Shown here: piece after piece, positions 11,059 to 21,867 of the stretch
How positions within the stretch are numbered: position 1 is the stretch's first letter
How the letters are laid out: each line of letters begins with the position of its first letter
Assembly (NCBI GenBank): GCA_033060915.1
Contig: CM065379.1
Coordinates: 30,833,318 to 30,897,317 of the forward strand
DNA length: 64,000 nt
Direction: 5' to 3'
From: Euryodendron excelsum
Taxonomy: Eukaryota > Streptophyta > Magnoliopsida > Ericales > Pentaphylacaceae
Program-made: the position numbers and the translations under genes
Notes under the pieces: model-generated
What the model was told of the DNA's origin: nothing
The model's database searches: none
The model's input: the letters and a program-made list of their open reading frames with translations, nothing else

Positions 11059-12169
11059 CCTGAAAAGGAAAGACAAGGTAAGTGATGTTAATATACCACC
11101 CATGCAGTTTAAATAACAGTAAAATAAAATAAACAACTAACACAAACAAAAAAAAATAAAAAATAAAATAAAATAACTTCGAATGAAAAGTCAAAACAAA
11201 ATTCCTACATGCATCTTGATTTTCCAACTTCAAATCACATTTCAAGGGTTCTCTGCCTTTTTCCTTCAAAAAAAAAAAAAACAGATTTTATTTTTAAAAC
11301 TTTAATCAACTCTTTCCATAATTTCTAAAAAAATTTCGGCAGAGTCCTGTTTAAAATGGTCCCTACAACACCCATGACATCAGCACAAAGCACAAAACGT
11401 GTACTTCACTTTGTCACAATCACATAACAACCGCACTCGTGCACACTTTTCAATTTTTTAAAATTTTCAAAACACATGTTTTATTTTTCAAATAAATCAA
11501 TGGTTTTCAAAAGTCTCTCCAAAATTTTCAAAATCACCTCAGATGGTTTTAAAAATATTCCTACATTTTTCCAAATTTCAAACTTCAAAAATTTCATCAA
11601 TTTCTTGAATTTTCTAACCTTTTCTAATTTTCTAAATATTTTTTTATTTTTTAAAAAATAAAAAATTCACCGAGTTCTCAAAAAATTACGAAACTTCATA
11701 CGGTTGTCAAACACATTTCTCTAAGACATATTGCACAAAAACATGGCCAGAAAACCCAATACCCATGCTTATAGGAACAAATTTCCTATTCTTGCAGAAA
11801 ACCCACTTCACACATTTACATATAATCACTCAAATTCAATCAAACAACCATCAAAATGCAAAAACAACATCACCAAAGTGTTCAAAACATATCAAAACAT
11901 TAATTTTCACTATTCACATGATTCAAACGAAGTTCTACACATCAAAATCAACAAAATTTGAAAACTCACCTTTTGGAAGTTCTCCGGCGAAATCTTCACT
12001 TTCGGCGACTTTTCCGGCGACGTGGACTCTTTCCGGCAATCACCCACGGTCCCCAAGGAGTGCTCCTTCAAGGTTCAAGTCGATTTCCACTTGAAGACTC
12101 TCGGATTCTCCAAAAACTCTTCAAATCCCTTAACTGTTCGAACCAGAAATTTTCTAATTCTTAACCTTA
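11059..12169 (+). other. AT-rich flank upstream of the antisense PMD ORF (unit 1)
   Basis: About 1.1 kb of A/T-rich DNA with poly-A runs (11268-11281) and TTTTCAAAATTTTC-like low complexity. It lies 5' of the PMD ORF on the minus strand and could have been its promoter or 5' UTR. Small ORFs here have no family resemblance. Confidence 0.5.
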
Positions 12170-12245
12170 AGCCTGGCGCCACTAGCAGAGGCGCCAGTGC
12201 TTTTTTGCCAAAGGCGCCACTGTTAGCAGCGCCAGTTATAAATTC
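12170..12245 (+). promoter_or_regulatory. Internal GGCGCC cluster plus TATA-like module (unit 1)
   Basis: Three to four GGCGCC-type palindromes followed by GTTATAAATTC, facing rightward toward LTR B. It has the order and wording of the LTR promoter module but lies about 200 bp before the 3' LTR. The same module is at 21868-21952 in unit 2. A promoter role is inference. Confidence 0.5.
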
Positions 12246-12392
12246 TGGGCAGTTTTGCCCTTTTTCCCGCCAAAACTCGTTTTCGAAGGCCTTTTTGGCC
12301 CATTATCCGTTTTCGACCCCCGTTGTCAAAAGATTTCCAGTGTCCGTCCCTTCGACTGCCTCGCGGTCAACATGGGACACTTACTCTTATCA

Positions 12393-12423
12393 TTTTCTGT
12401 CTTTGACAAGCAAAGACAGAAAA
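12393..12423 (+). other. Hairpin abutting the polypurine tract (unit 1)
   Basis: Perfect 13-bp inverted repeat, TTTTCTGTCTTTG and CAAAGACAGAAAA, with loop ACAAG. The right arm runs into the purine tract. Intact also in element EF (39848-39878), weakened in unit 2 and H. Confidence 0.75.
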
Positions 12424-12434
12424 AGAGGGGCAGC
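12420..12434 (+). other. Polypurine tract before LTR B
   Basis: AAAAAGAGGGGCAGC directly before the LTR start TGTAAGC. It identifies LTR B as a 3' LTR for the sequence on its left. Confidence 0.85.
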
Positions 12435-12639
12435 TGTAAGCACCCCATTTTTGACCGCTCGGCAATCTACACTCCGTCCAGACTTGTTTTCAAGTCATTG
12501 TGGGCATATCCCAATCGAAACCAATTCTCTTGGTCCAAATTCCTTCTCTCCATCACTTCACGGGCCTGTCGGGCCCAAATAGAGGCAAAATAACCAAAAT
12601 GCCCTTAGGGGCATTGTCCTTTTCAAAATCTTTTCAATC

Positions 12640-12995
12640 CCACTCTCGAGACAGTTTATTCCTCGAGACGGTTCCAATCTAGGCACGTCTCTTTAGAGAC
12701 GGTAAGACCCCTTTCCAAACCCACTCTCGAGACAGTTTATTCCTCGAGATGGTTCTAATCCAGGCACGTCTCTTTGGAGATGGTAAGACCCCTTTCCAAA
12801 CCCACTCTCGAGACAGTCTATTCCTCGAGACGGTTCCAATCCAGGCACGTCTCTTTGGAGACGGTAAGACCCCTTTCCAAACCCACTCTCGAGACAGTTT
12901 ATTCCTCAAGACGGTTCCAATCCAAGCATGTCTCTTCGGAGACGGTAAGACCCCTTCCAGTCACACTCTCGAGACAGTTTATTCCTCGAGACGGT
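12640..12995 (+). repeat. 81-bp minisatellite in LTR B (about 4 copies)
   Basis: Four units with CTCGAGACAGTTTATTCCTC and CGTCTCTTTGGAGACG dyads. Confidence 0.85.
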
Positions 12996-13115
12996 CCGAG
13001 TAGCAAAACAACTCACAAAACCGTTAGAGTAGCGGAAATACTCACAAATCATCAACCCCGTCCGAGTAGCGGAAATACTCACACCGATAGAGTGGCGGAA
13101 ACACTCAAAACCCAG
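12996..13115 (+). repeat. GAGTA/TACTC short repeats in LTR B
   Basis: Units such as GAGTAGCGGAAATACTCAC, each a 5-bp dyad around GCGGAAA, spaced irregularly. Confidence 0.7.
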
Positions 13116-13189
13116 GTCAACACCAGTGTCTGTTAGCCCACTTTGGTGAAAAATGACCAAATTGTCTTGTGGACATTTTTCGAGACTTT

Positions 13190-13610
13190 CTGGTCAAGAT
13201 GACCATTTTGCCCCTAGGCATCCAAACGCCCCGGGAACTACACCGGCTCTGGGTATCAAACCGGTAATGTCCCAAGAATACTTTTTATGGTGTTCTCAAC
13301 CTTTTCGGATCATTCCGAGTCAGTTCCGACCAACCCGGCATAAAATGACTGTTTTGCCCCTAGAGGGCCAGTCTCCTTTTTTGACCACACCGGCTCTGGT
13401 TATCAAACCGGTAACCTCCTGAGACTACTTTTTATAGTAATCTCAACTCCCCTTTACCTTTCCGGATCATTCCGAGTCAGTCCCGGCAAACCCGGTACAA
13501 AATGACCGTTTTGCCCCTAGTGGGCCGGTCTCCTTTTTCGACCACGCCGACTTTGGGAATCAAACCGGCAACCTCTGGGAACTTTCCAAATAATGTTTCC
13601 AGATCCCAAG
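13190..13610 (+). repeat. 157-bp units in LTR B
   Basis: About two and a half units with ACCGGCTCTGGGTATCAAA and TTTTGCCCCTAG blocks. The last is cut by the LTR B deletion. Confidence 0.7.
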
Positions 13611-14213
13611 TCAAATCAAATTAACTTCTTTTCAAATCTCTTTTCTAAATCAATTCTCTTTCCTTACACTTGCATACCATGCATCATGTTAGTTTTCAAG
13701 CATTGTTTTTCAAAGTAGATAGAATTGAACCATTAGTTAGTTAAAGACTCTCATAGGTGAATCTAAGGTAGATTGACATGTAGGTACCAAAAGGGCGGGG
13801 TAGGGTGATGGCTTAGTGCGTCTTCCCTACACGTAACCAACCTCCGAACCTAGATCATTGCTTTCAAAGACCAAAAGGAGTTATTTTTAAAAAAGGGCTA
13901 AATGTTCTCCAAAGGTTGCCAAACAACCTGTTTTTCTTAAAAACCCTCTCTCGAGGAGATATTTTCAAATTGTTTTCCAAAAACCCTAAGTGTAGTCTTC
14001 GGATTATTCTTAGTTTTTAGGTGACCTAACTCACCTTAATCAAGTTAGGTGGCGACTCCGAATCTTTTTCAAAAGCCCTTTATTCAAACCAGTTTTTCAA
14101 TTCAAACCTAGTTGCACTCATTCTTTTAGGAGGGTGAGTTCTAATGAGAGAGTACAGTGTTTTTCCCACTTGTGTGTGTATTCCTCGAGTGCAAAAAATC
14201 TGGGTGCGACAGC

Positions 14214-14231
14214 TAGCGACTCCGCTGGGGA
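14214..14231 (+). other. Primer-binding site, tRNA-Arg type (mutated)
   Basis: TAGCGACTCCGCTGGGGA, two bases after the LTR. With the first bases as TGG (as at 62604 and in EF) it is complementary to the 3' end plus CCA of plant tRNA-Arg, which I recall as ending CCCCAGCGGAGTCG. The G-to-A change at the second base would weaken priming. Confidence 0.75.
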
Positions 14232-15669
14232 CACTTAGAGGGTTAGGCCGTAGTCATGTCTCTTTACGATTCACCCATGTAGAGTCTTCAATTAACTTGG
14301 TTCAATCCTATTCACTTTAAATTTTCAAAACCAAATTTTCAAAATTATTTTCAAAAAACATGCATTTATTCATATTATCTTGTATTATGTTAGTCATCCA
14401 CATACTGACACTTGCATCTTTGTTTTGTAGGTACGCTTTTTGTTTAAATTTTATTACTGCTTTGCATGAATGTGATGTACAGGATAAATGGGAGTTGTTG
14501 GGCCCCTTCCTCCACTTTTAAAAATCACACACACACTGCATGTGCACTTGCATTCTGCATACTTGCATACCCTGATATGTCCTTTCTAGTTAGAAAGGGG
14601 GAACGGTATATTGGTTGTGGGCAAGATGCTATGTCAGTTTCTTCGCCTACGGCCTCTTGATGGTTCCCCCACTCGGATCACCAACCGATCATGGCACCAC
14701 CTCGGGGAGTGGGCCTAGGTTTGAAGATCCGGGGACCGAGCCTTTTTAGGACGCATTAGTCAACCCTCAACCTCATACTCATATAGACACCATGCATAGC
14801 CAAACCTCTGCCGGATTTAAGACACGAGCACCGTTTTCAATATCATGGAGGAAAGGGCGACTGCTCTTACTTTCATTTATACCTGCTGTTATAATGCTTG
14901 TGTTTATACTGTTATAATACCTGTCTAACTGTTCATGCATGCATGTTTACTTCAGCTCGTACTTTCTCTCTTTATACTTTTTGCATATTCATGTTCATGC
15001 ATTCAATATCCCATGTTCAGACAAGAGTTCCAAGTAACTCAAGTCACTGCATTCTCATGCATATGATCAACCCATTGAGAGTGACACCAACGTCACTCTC
15101 CCTTGCATTAAACCTACCCAAACCCTAAGGGTTCCAGCGTAACCCTAAGGACTCATTGCATGCATCTCAATTCATTTCATAAGAGGGGCCCCAATCCCTC
15201 TATGCTCACGGAGATAGGGTTGCCAAGAAGACAAGGGGCAGTCAATCAACAAGGTCTCTCAGCAACCTCCTCAACATCAAATCCAAGGAAGGCGAATTCG
15301 AAGACTCAAGAGTAGTTTAGGGTTTCCCTTTGTAAAAGTAGATAGGTGGAAGTCCAAAGGAAAATGTTCCCCCTCCCCCTATTAAAATGTACTTCAATTC
15401 CTTTGTATCTTAAACCCAAAATTTAATGTACTTTTTTATTTTTATGAATGAATGCATGAATGGCTGAAGGTCCCTCCCTGATGGTAAAGTGTCTGCATAC
15501 AGGGGCAAATCCCCTATCTCCAAAAGTGAGCCGATACATCATGACTAGTTTCCCTCTTTAAAAGGGGTACCTTAGAGCCTGCATTGCATAAAGACTTGTT
15601 ACGGTCAAACACTGACTCTTCCCTTTTGTTGGTTTTAGGTACCTTCCCTCGTTCCCCAATCTTACAAGC
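14232..15669 (+). other. Leader of unit 2
   Basis: Non-coding stretch between primer site and gag. Closely matched at 62622-64000 (plus) and 45350-46726 (minus). Contains many in-frame stops and short upstream ATGs, CA-rich runs (14525-14545) and the conserved hairpin at 15077-15100. Likely untranslated and a place for packaging signals. Confidence 0.7.
15077..15100 (+). other. Conserved leader hairpin
   Basis: Arms GAGAGTGAC and GTCACTCTC around loop ACCAAC. The same stem occurs in EF (45847-45870) and in element G (63478-63501), with loop changes but intact arms. Followed 20 bp later by the palindrome AACCCTAAGGGTT. Confidence 0.7.
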
Positions 15670-16917
15670 ATGGAATTGCTTACTCTTGATACTTTAACTC
15701 AATTACTAGCAGAGACAAGAGGAGTCAAGCATAAGATGACCGAAATGGAAGGCATGCTTTCCTCGCTCTTATCCCACACAACCCAAGAGCAAGTAGAGTC
15801 CTTGCAGGCCCAAACCCATGATGGACGAAAAAGGATGAAGAAGGAAGATCATGACTATACCGCCACCATTGCTTCCCAATGACCTCCCCGGGCCGAGGGC
15901 CTTGGTCGAATGCCTTCCAAACCAACCCCTAACCAAACACAAGGATTATATGACCTTCCCTTCGGATATCATTCTGACCCTTTTGGCCCTGCCACTGAAA
16001 ATGGTCCTATTTTGAAACATAGAACTGAAGCCCTTTCAATTCCCAAACCATCAACCCAACTGCGACCTCACCAAAACGTGGTCCCCAATCATCAAAAACG
16101 TCTACAATACCTCCTCGGACTAGGCGAACAAGTAGGAAGAAGCGGACATTTACAAAACTCGCATGCTCACAGACCGCGATTTATTTTGGCCTCTTAGCAG
16201 CTGGGTATCTGAAACCTGTACCTACTCGACCCCAGCCCAATCCTCTGCCTCATTATTTCAAATTTGCAGCAAGCTGTAAGTATCATTCGGATAGCCTAAT
16301 GACATGATACTGAAGATTGTTTGGCCCTCAAGCATAAGATTCAAGAACTGATAGATAACAAGATCATTGGGGTACGACCAGCAAATCCTTCTCCAAACGG
16401 CTTTGCAAACCCTCCACTGGACCATGCTATCAACATCATTACAAAGTTTGGTAACAACAAGGTTTGTTTTGCTGCATGCCAAGAGATATATTACAAGGAC
16501 AGAAAGGAAATGGAATGCGAAGATGCCTGGTCACGATATAACCCCAATGAGATGCCGACCCCCGAAGACAAACTTGTATACGAGTCTGTGAAGAAAATTG
16601 ATGAGGAACTATCCAAACTCCGTAATAAGAATCCCCCATTGTGTACACCTGAGGAGCATCGAGCCCGAATTGGAAGCCAGAGCAGAAAACCCCGGGCACG
16701 ACCTATCGAGCTGGACGAATATGAATCGCCCGAGTGGTTCGTTAGAGAAACTCCGGAGCAAACAAATGAAGGCCAGACAATCAAGAAAGCTGACGATTAC
16801 ATTATCATCGCCAACTCACTTGGAACTCCGGGAGAAGCATCTACCTATCCTGCCTTAGCTGAAAATCTCAACCGTGGATGGAATGCAGACGAGGGCACAG
16901 GCCCAAGACCTTATTAG
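15670..16917 (+). pseudogene. Ty3/gypsy (Tat/Ogre-like) gag pseudogene
   Basis: Remnant of the retrotransposon nucleocapsid precursor. The start reads MELLTLDTLTQLLAETR with a short heptad-like N-terminus. A TGA interrupts at 15880. After a further stop at 16195, the family-typical run (AAGYLKPVPTRPQPNPLP, then KYHSD) appears in a different frame. The original frame then resumes with HDTEDCLALKHKIQELIDNK, a signature of plant Ty3/gypsy gag C-termini, where a zinc knuckle (C-X2-H-X4-C like) pairs with a Leu-rich helix. It ends at TAG 16915-16917 with a Lys/Glu-rich tail. At least two frameshifts and several stops make it non-functional. No gag is visible in EF or H. Confidence 0.75.
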
Positions 16918-18930
16918 AAATGGGTTCCTTGCACAAGCGTACAAGAGAGGGGTGGTTTCACCCACTTTCTTTCTATCCCTTTTACTTATTGTTTTTAAAT
17001 TAATGCTTACATTTTCTTATTGCGAAAGAACCTTATGCTTTTCATAAAAATAATAATAATGATCAAATGACAGTCTTTTATTCTATTCCTGTTGTCTTGT
17101 CTTCCCTGGAAATAGTGACTACTTTCTATGTAAGGGGCATGGTTTGTCTTATGGAATGATCCAACTTGAAGGGATGATAGCATGAGTCAACCACTCGCCA
17201 AATGATCAGCCTTTCACAGAGAGAGGGAATAAGGATGGGTGAGGATACTACCCAAAGGCAGCACTTGCAAGACTCTGAGGCTAAGTGATGTGTGGCCAGT
17301 TTATCAAGAGGACGAGAAGCCATCTTTCATTCCCCCACATATAAAGAATAAATAACTAAATAAATGAACAAATGTGCTCATATTCCCTTTGCTTAACCCC
17401 TAGTGCCTCGCGGAAAGCGAAAATTTTCTTCGTAAACCCTGATCCAAGATTGTCCTCCCCACACTGGAGCAGATAATAGTTGAGAACACTAGGAGTGGTG
17501 TCCACCTCTACCATGCTAGAATAGTGTTGAAAGCTCTATGGATCAAGCAATCTAATTCAAAGTGAAGAGAGGCCCTCATTTCATTTCCCATACAGTCAAA
17601 AGCAACCCCTTGCCAAACCCATTGAGCTACCTATCTTAACAAAACCCCAGCCTAGGGATCACTGCCCACACTGGGTATGTTGAACTACTAAGGAAAAGGT
17701 TTAAGGGAAAAGGGTTAAAGAATTGTTTCGCTTTATAAAAGAAAAGAAAAGAAGTAAAGAGAAAAAAAAAAAAAGCAAAAGAAAGGAGTTACCAAGGGGC
17801 AAGAGGCAAATAAAAAAATAAAAAAATAAAAAAATAAAAAAAATCCTTTAAGGAAAGGCCAAAAGAAAATTATGATTGAGTTATCTTCAAAAGCATATTG
17901 AGAAGATCAAATGAGAAAAAAAATCATGTTTATCTCAAAAAGTCTATAGAAGGTGACAGAAAAATATTATCTTCACCCTGAGAAATTTATGGTCAAAAGT
18001 AAGAAGGAAATTTAAATGTGATCCTAGGTTACAAGGAAACCCAGTAGGTACAATAAGTTTGAGCCTTTGCCCTTTCTTGCAAAACCCTGAAACCATGGCC
18101 TACATTACAACCCTATTAAAGTCCCCTCTGATTGAAAACAGATTGCTTGATCTAAATGAGTTAGATACGCTGCCAAAGCTAAAAAAAAAAAAAAAAAAAA
18201 AAAGGGGATGCTAATCCTACTGAAAAATGGTTAAGGACAGTATGGATCTAAACCTTGCTGAAAACAACATTGAATTTGAGCCTACATATCCCTTTGTTTC
18301 TAAAACCCCATAACCTAGCCCACATTACGGTCCTAAATAAAGTCTTCTCGGATTGAAATGACTGGCCACTTATCGCTCTACCAAAGGTCGGGTAAGTTGT
18401 TGCTAAAACCCCAAGAGTCGAGAGTCTCAGCTCAATAACCCTATACACTAACCCTAGGATAGAAAGTTGGGGGGCAATCAAGAGGTTGAGAAAGGTGCGA
18501 AGTGCTATCATCCAATCGAGGTAGGATTGAGCCAGAAGAGAGGCTAAAATCCCCGAAGAGGAGGGAGTTACCATTTCCAGGACTACCAGTCTAACAGCAC
18601 CCAGTGTCATTCTATTAATATACTTCTAACTTGTGCATATGTTAAAAAAAAAAAAATCAACATAAGCTTTGCACACATGGGATATAACTCCCTAAAGTCA
18701 CCAACATCAACTCATGGAATAAATATCTAACGTCATCATACTTCACATGCATCTGATCATATGCCTACCTGTAAAAGTCATAAATGTATCTGTCAATCCA
18801 TGCATCTAAGTACCATAAACATTCGTTTTTGTACAAAATATCAGAATAAAACTGTCTAACATAAATATAACTCAGCGACCAGGGGCAAAAGAGGATCAAA
18901 GTCTCCACAAGGGGCATCTATCACAGGTCG
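16918..18930 (+). other. Non-coding internal block of unit 2
   Basis: Follows gag where pol should be. It consists of imperfectly repeated phrases shared with 8791-10340, with 42560-44260 (opposite strand) and with 55460-56900 (opposite strand). Also holds simple A/AAAT runs at 17763-17842 and poly-A at 18181-18203. No ORF worth calling. Confidence 0.65.
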
Positions 18931-19111
18931 AAGTCGATGTCATCTGGATCAAAATCCCCGAAGCCCGGCATCGGAGGAGGTGGACAACTACTCGAAGCAC
19001 CACCATCCTGCAGGGAAGATAGAACCAAAATCAGTCGCAAGCAAAAGGAGCTAAGCAACAGCAGAGCAATAAGGAGCAAAGAGAGAATAACTTACCCCCC
19101 CCACCACCCAT

Positions 19112-20758
19112 CTAAGATAACCGAGCCGTCAGGGAAGCTACCTCGGCCTGGTACTGGTCCCGCTCCACCTGGTACCGGTCTTTCACAGCAGTAAACTCGG
19201 CCTGGGGCACATATCCTCCAGCACGGCGCCATAGGTCAACCACCTCCTGGCCAACAGCGTACCCACCGACTACTACCTCAAACCGGGTGAAGGCACCAAC
19301 CGAATGGGCTCCAAAGTGCGCAGCGTAATCCGTATTCGGAGGAAGCAAGAACTCGGCACTTGGCTGGCGCTCCTGGTAGGGGATGGGCACTCCGGCCACC
19401 AGGGCTCCAAACATATACTCTGGTGGAGCTCCTGCTGATCGAAACTCCTCATGAAACTGCCGCCAGTGTCGCTCTCCAAGGTAGGACTCCCAGGTGTCAT
19501 CACTGAGAAAAACAGCTCTCGACAAGGACAATGGGACAAGGTATTGGATTGTCTCGTAATGGACTGATCCAATGAAGGGCCGCTAGGTCACATCCCTCGC
19601 CTCAATCAACTTTAGGTTAGCCCGGAGCGTCACAAAGTCAGTAATCTCCGTTCGCTGGGCTACCCGGTCATGAGCCCACCTCAAAGCACGAGGATAGAGA
19701 TCATCCTCAACAACTGCAGGACGACGCACCGGCAGGTACTCGTAACTCCACCAGACAAGGAAGGGCCAAAAGCTAGTCATGCTGCCCCAACGAGAAGAAG
19801 TTCGAACCCGCATCAATCGAAGAAAGCAGCCAAAAGAAAATAACCCCCAGTCCAACTCAGACAAAGCTCCCAGATCGGCTACCATACTCACCAAACGACA
19901 CGGCACGAGTGACTTGTTGTTGTTGCAGAAGCAGCTAAAGATGATGTACAACACAAGTCGCCGTCTTATGATGTCCCGCCTAGCAGGCGATGGCTCAGTA
20001 GCAAAAGTACGCTCACCCTAACTAATCCAAGAGACTGGGAAGGTAGAACGCTCAGGTTAAGGCAAATCCAACAGCAAACAGGCCTCGTCCCTGCTGATTG
20101 GGTGTAAGGTGATCCGCCGGCCAACAAAGGAGAGTCCTGTAATAATCGCCCAATCTAAAGGAGTGGGGCCTAACTCGAAGCCGACGAAATGGAAGGTCCC
20201 AGTCTCCCCGAACCATCGCTCAACCAACGCCAGTAGTAAATGTCGGTTCAGGCAGTTCGCCTGTAATCCTATGAAAGCGCCGAATTCGATCTCTGCCAAG
20301 AAGGTGCGGTATGATGGGGTAGCCTGCTGCATGGTCACAAAAACCTAATGAACAGCCCCTTGGAAAGCTGTATGTACCCACGGAGGTGGCAAATGCTGTC
20401 TGGAGTATACACTAGGATGATAGGCCAGATCCCCGAGTGGTGGGACATCTGGTATCTGCAGATCTCCCAAGTCGGCGTCTGTCTACCTATGCTTGGAAGA
20501 AGCTCTCCCATAGCCGGTCACCTAATCCTTAAGGCCCGGTACCTCCTCCTTGGCATCAATCTCCTCAGCAAAAGCCTGCTCAACCGAAGGAAAAGGGTCG
20601 ACAGGTAGTCTACTCCCCTGCCCGCTCTGGCTGGATGAGGATCGTCGGGTAGATCGTCGACTACCTCTAGATCGACTAAAGCCGCCAGCAGAATCTGTTC
20701 GGGTCGCCTTACCCGAGCGGCGCCTCCTCTCAGAATCGTCATCACCTGCATCTGCCAT
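19112..20758 (-). pseudogene. Antisense PMD (plant mobile domain)-like ORF, 549 codons with six stops
   Basis: Antisense to its host element. One reading frame runs from ATG at 20758 to TAG at 19112. It is broken only by point stops at 20522 (TAG, where copy 1 has CAG), 20483, 20345, 20057 (TAA), 20018 and 19583 (TAG in RDVT-stop-RPF, where Trp is expected). N-terminus MADAGDDDSERRRR is basic and Ser-rich, probably disordered. The core includes LLLALVERWFGETGTFHF and ELGPTPLDWAIITGLSFVG, typical of the plant mobile domain/aminotransferase-like family. Then come FNNN-like CFCNNNKSLVPCRLV, ELDWGLFSFGCFLRLMR and a C-terminal coiled-coil-like tail (VKDRYQVERDQYQAEVASL). PMD proteins occur as host genes and inside transposons. 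The function here is unknown. Confidence 0.75.
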
Positions 20759-21867
20759 CCTGAAAAGGGAAGCCAAGGTAAGTGATGTTAATATACCACC
20801 CATGCAGTTTAAATAACAGTAAAATAAAATAAACAACTAACACAAACAAAAACAAATAAAAAAAATAAAAAAAAAACTTTGAATGAAAAGTCAAAACAAA
20901 ATTCCTACATGCATCTTGATTTTCCAACTTCAAATCACATTTCAAGGGTTCTTTGCTTTTTTCCTTCAAAAAAAAAAAAGGAGATTTTATTTTTGAAACT
21001 TTAATCAACTCTTTCCTAATTTCTAAAAAATTTTCGGAAGAGTCCTGTTTTAAAATGGTCCCTACAACACCCATAACATCAGCACAAAGCACAAAACGTG
21101 CACTTCACTTTGTCACAATCACATAACAACCGCACACGTGCACACTTTTCAATTTTTCAAAATTCTCAAAACACAAGTTTTATTTTTCAAATAAATCAAT
21201 GGTTTTCAAAAGTCTCCCCAAAATTTTCAAAATCACCTCAGATGTTTTCAAAAATATTCCTACATTTTTCCAAATTTCAAACTTCAAAAATTTCATCAAT
21301 TTTTTGAATTTTCTAACCTTTTCTAATTTTCTAAATATTTTTCTATTTTTCAAAAATCAAAAATTCACCGAGTTTTTAAAAAATCACAAAACTTCATATG
21401 GTTGTCAAACACATTTTTCTAAGGCATATTGCACAAAAACATGGCCAGAAAACCCAATACCCATGCTTATAGGAACAAATTTCCTATTCCTATAGAAAAC
21501 CCCCTTCACACATTTACATATAATCACTCAAATTCAATCAAACAACCATCAAAATGGAAAAACAACATCACCAAAGTGTTCAAAACATATCAAAACATTA
21601 ATTTTCACTATTCACATGATTCAAACGAAGTTCTACACATCAAAATCAACAAAATTTGAAAACTCACCTTTTGGAAGTTCTCCGATGAAATCTTCACTTC
21701 CGGCCACTTTTCCGGCGACGTGGACTCCTTTCGGCAATCACCCACGGTCCCCAAGGAGTGCTCCTTCAAGGTTCAAGTTGATTTCCACTTGAAGACTCTC
21801 GGATTCTCCAAAAACTCTTCAAATCCCGTAATTGTTCGAACCAGAAATTTTTTGATTTTTAACCTTA
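20759..21867 (+). other. AT-rich flank upstream of the antisense PMD ORF (unit 2)
   Basis: Counterpart of 11059-12169 and very similar to it. Contains poly-A (20970-20980) and TTTTCAAAATTTTC-like stretches. No supportable gene. Confidence 0.55.

Larger units (their letters stand above)
8791..12434 (+). mobile_element. 3' part of an internal region of the giant-LTR family (unit 1)
   Basis: Matches the second, complete unit: 8791-10340 resembles 17220-18640, and 10438-12434 resembles 20046-22132. It ends with the family purine tract directly before LTR B. Its 5' part is missing. The left edge abuts the copia LTR with no LTR end or target duplication, so this is a truncation or rearrangement breakpoint. 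Confidence 0.8.
12435..14211 (+). mobile_element. LTR B, internally deleted giant LTR
   Basis: Starts TGTAAGCACCCC and ends GGTGCGACA. It is only 1,777 bp because about 3.3 kb is missing at about 13613. There the sequence jumps from GATCCCAAGTC (matching 23270-23282 of LTR C) to AAATCAAATTAAC (matching about 26568). The lost part includes the GGCGCC cluster, TATA box and the low-complexity tract, so this LTR cannot promote transcription in the family manner. It has a purine tract on its left and a primer site on its right, so it is shared by two internal regions. Confidence 0.9.

Noticed and set aside
12022..12582. 186-codon ORF, also at 21720-22280
   Set aside because: It crosses the purine tract and the LTR boundary, so it is chance openness in two similar copies. 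The internal stretch contains the promoter-like module.
16439..16784. Antisense ORFs of 86 and 97 codons
   Set aside because: Shadows of the gag pseudogene on the other strand. No motif.
18181..18203. Poly-A as the tail of a retroposed gene or LINE/SINE
   Set aside because: No target duplication or retroposed body adjoins it. It lies within the family's non-coding block, where similar A-rich runs occur.
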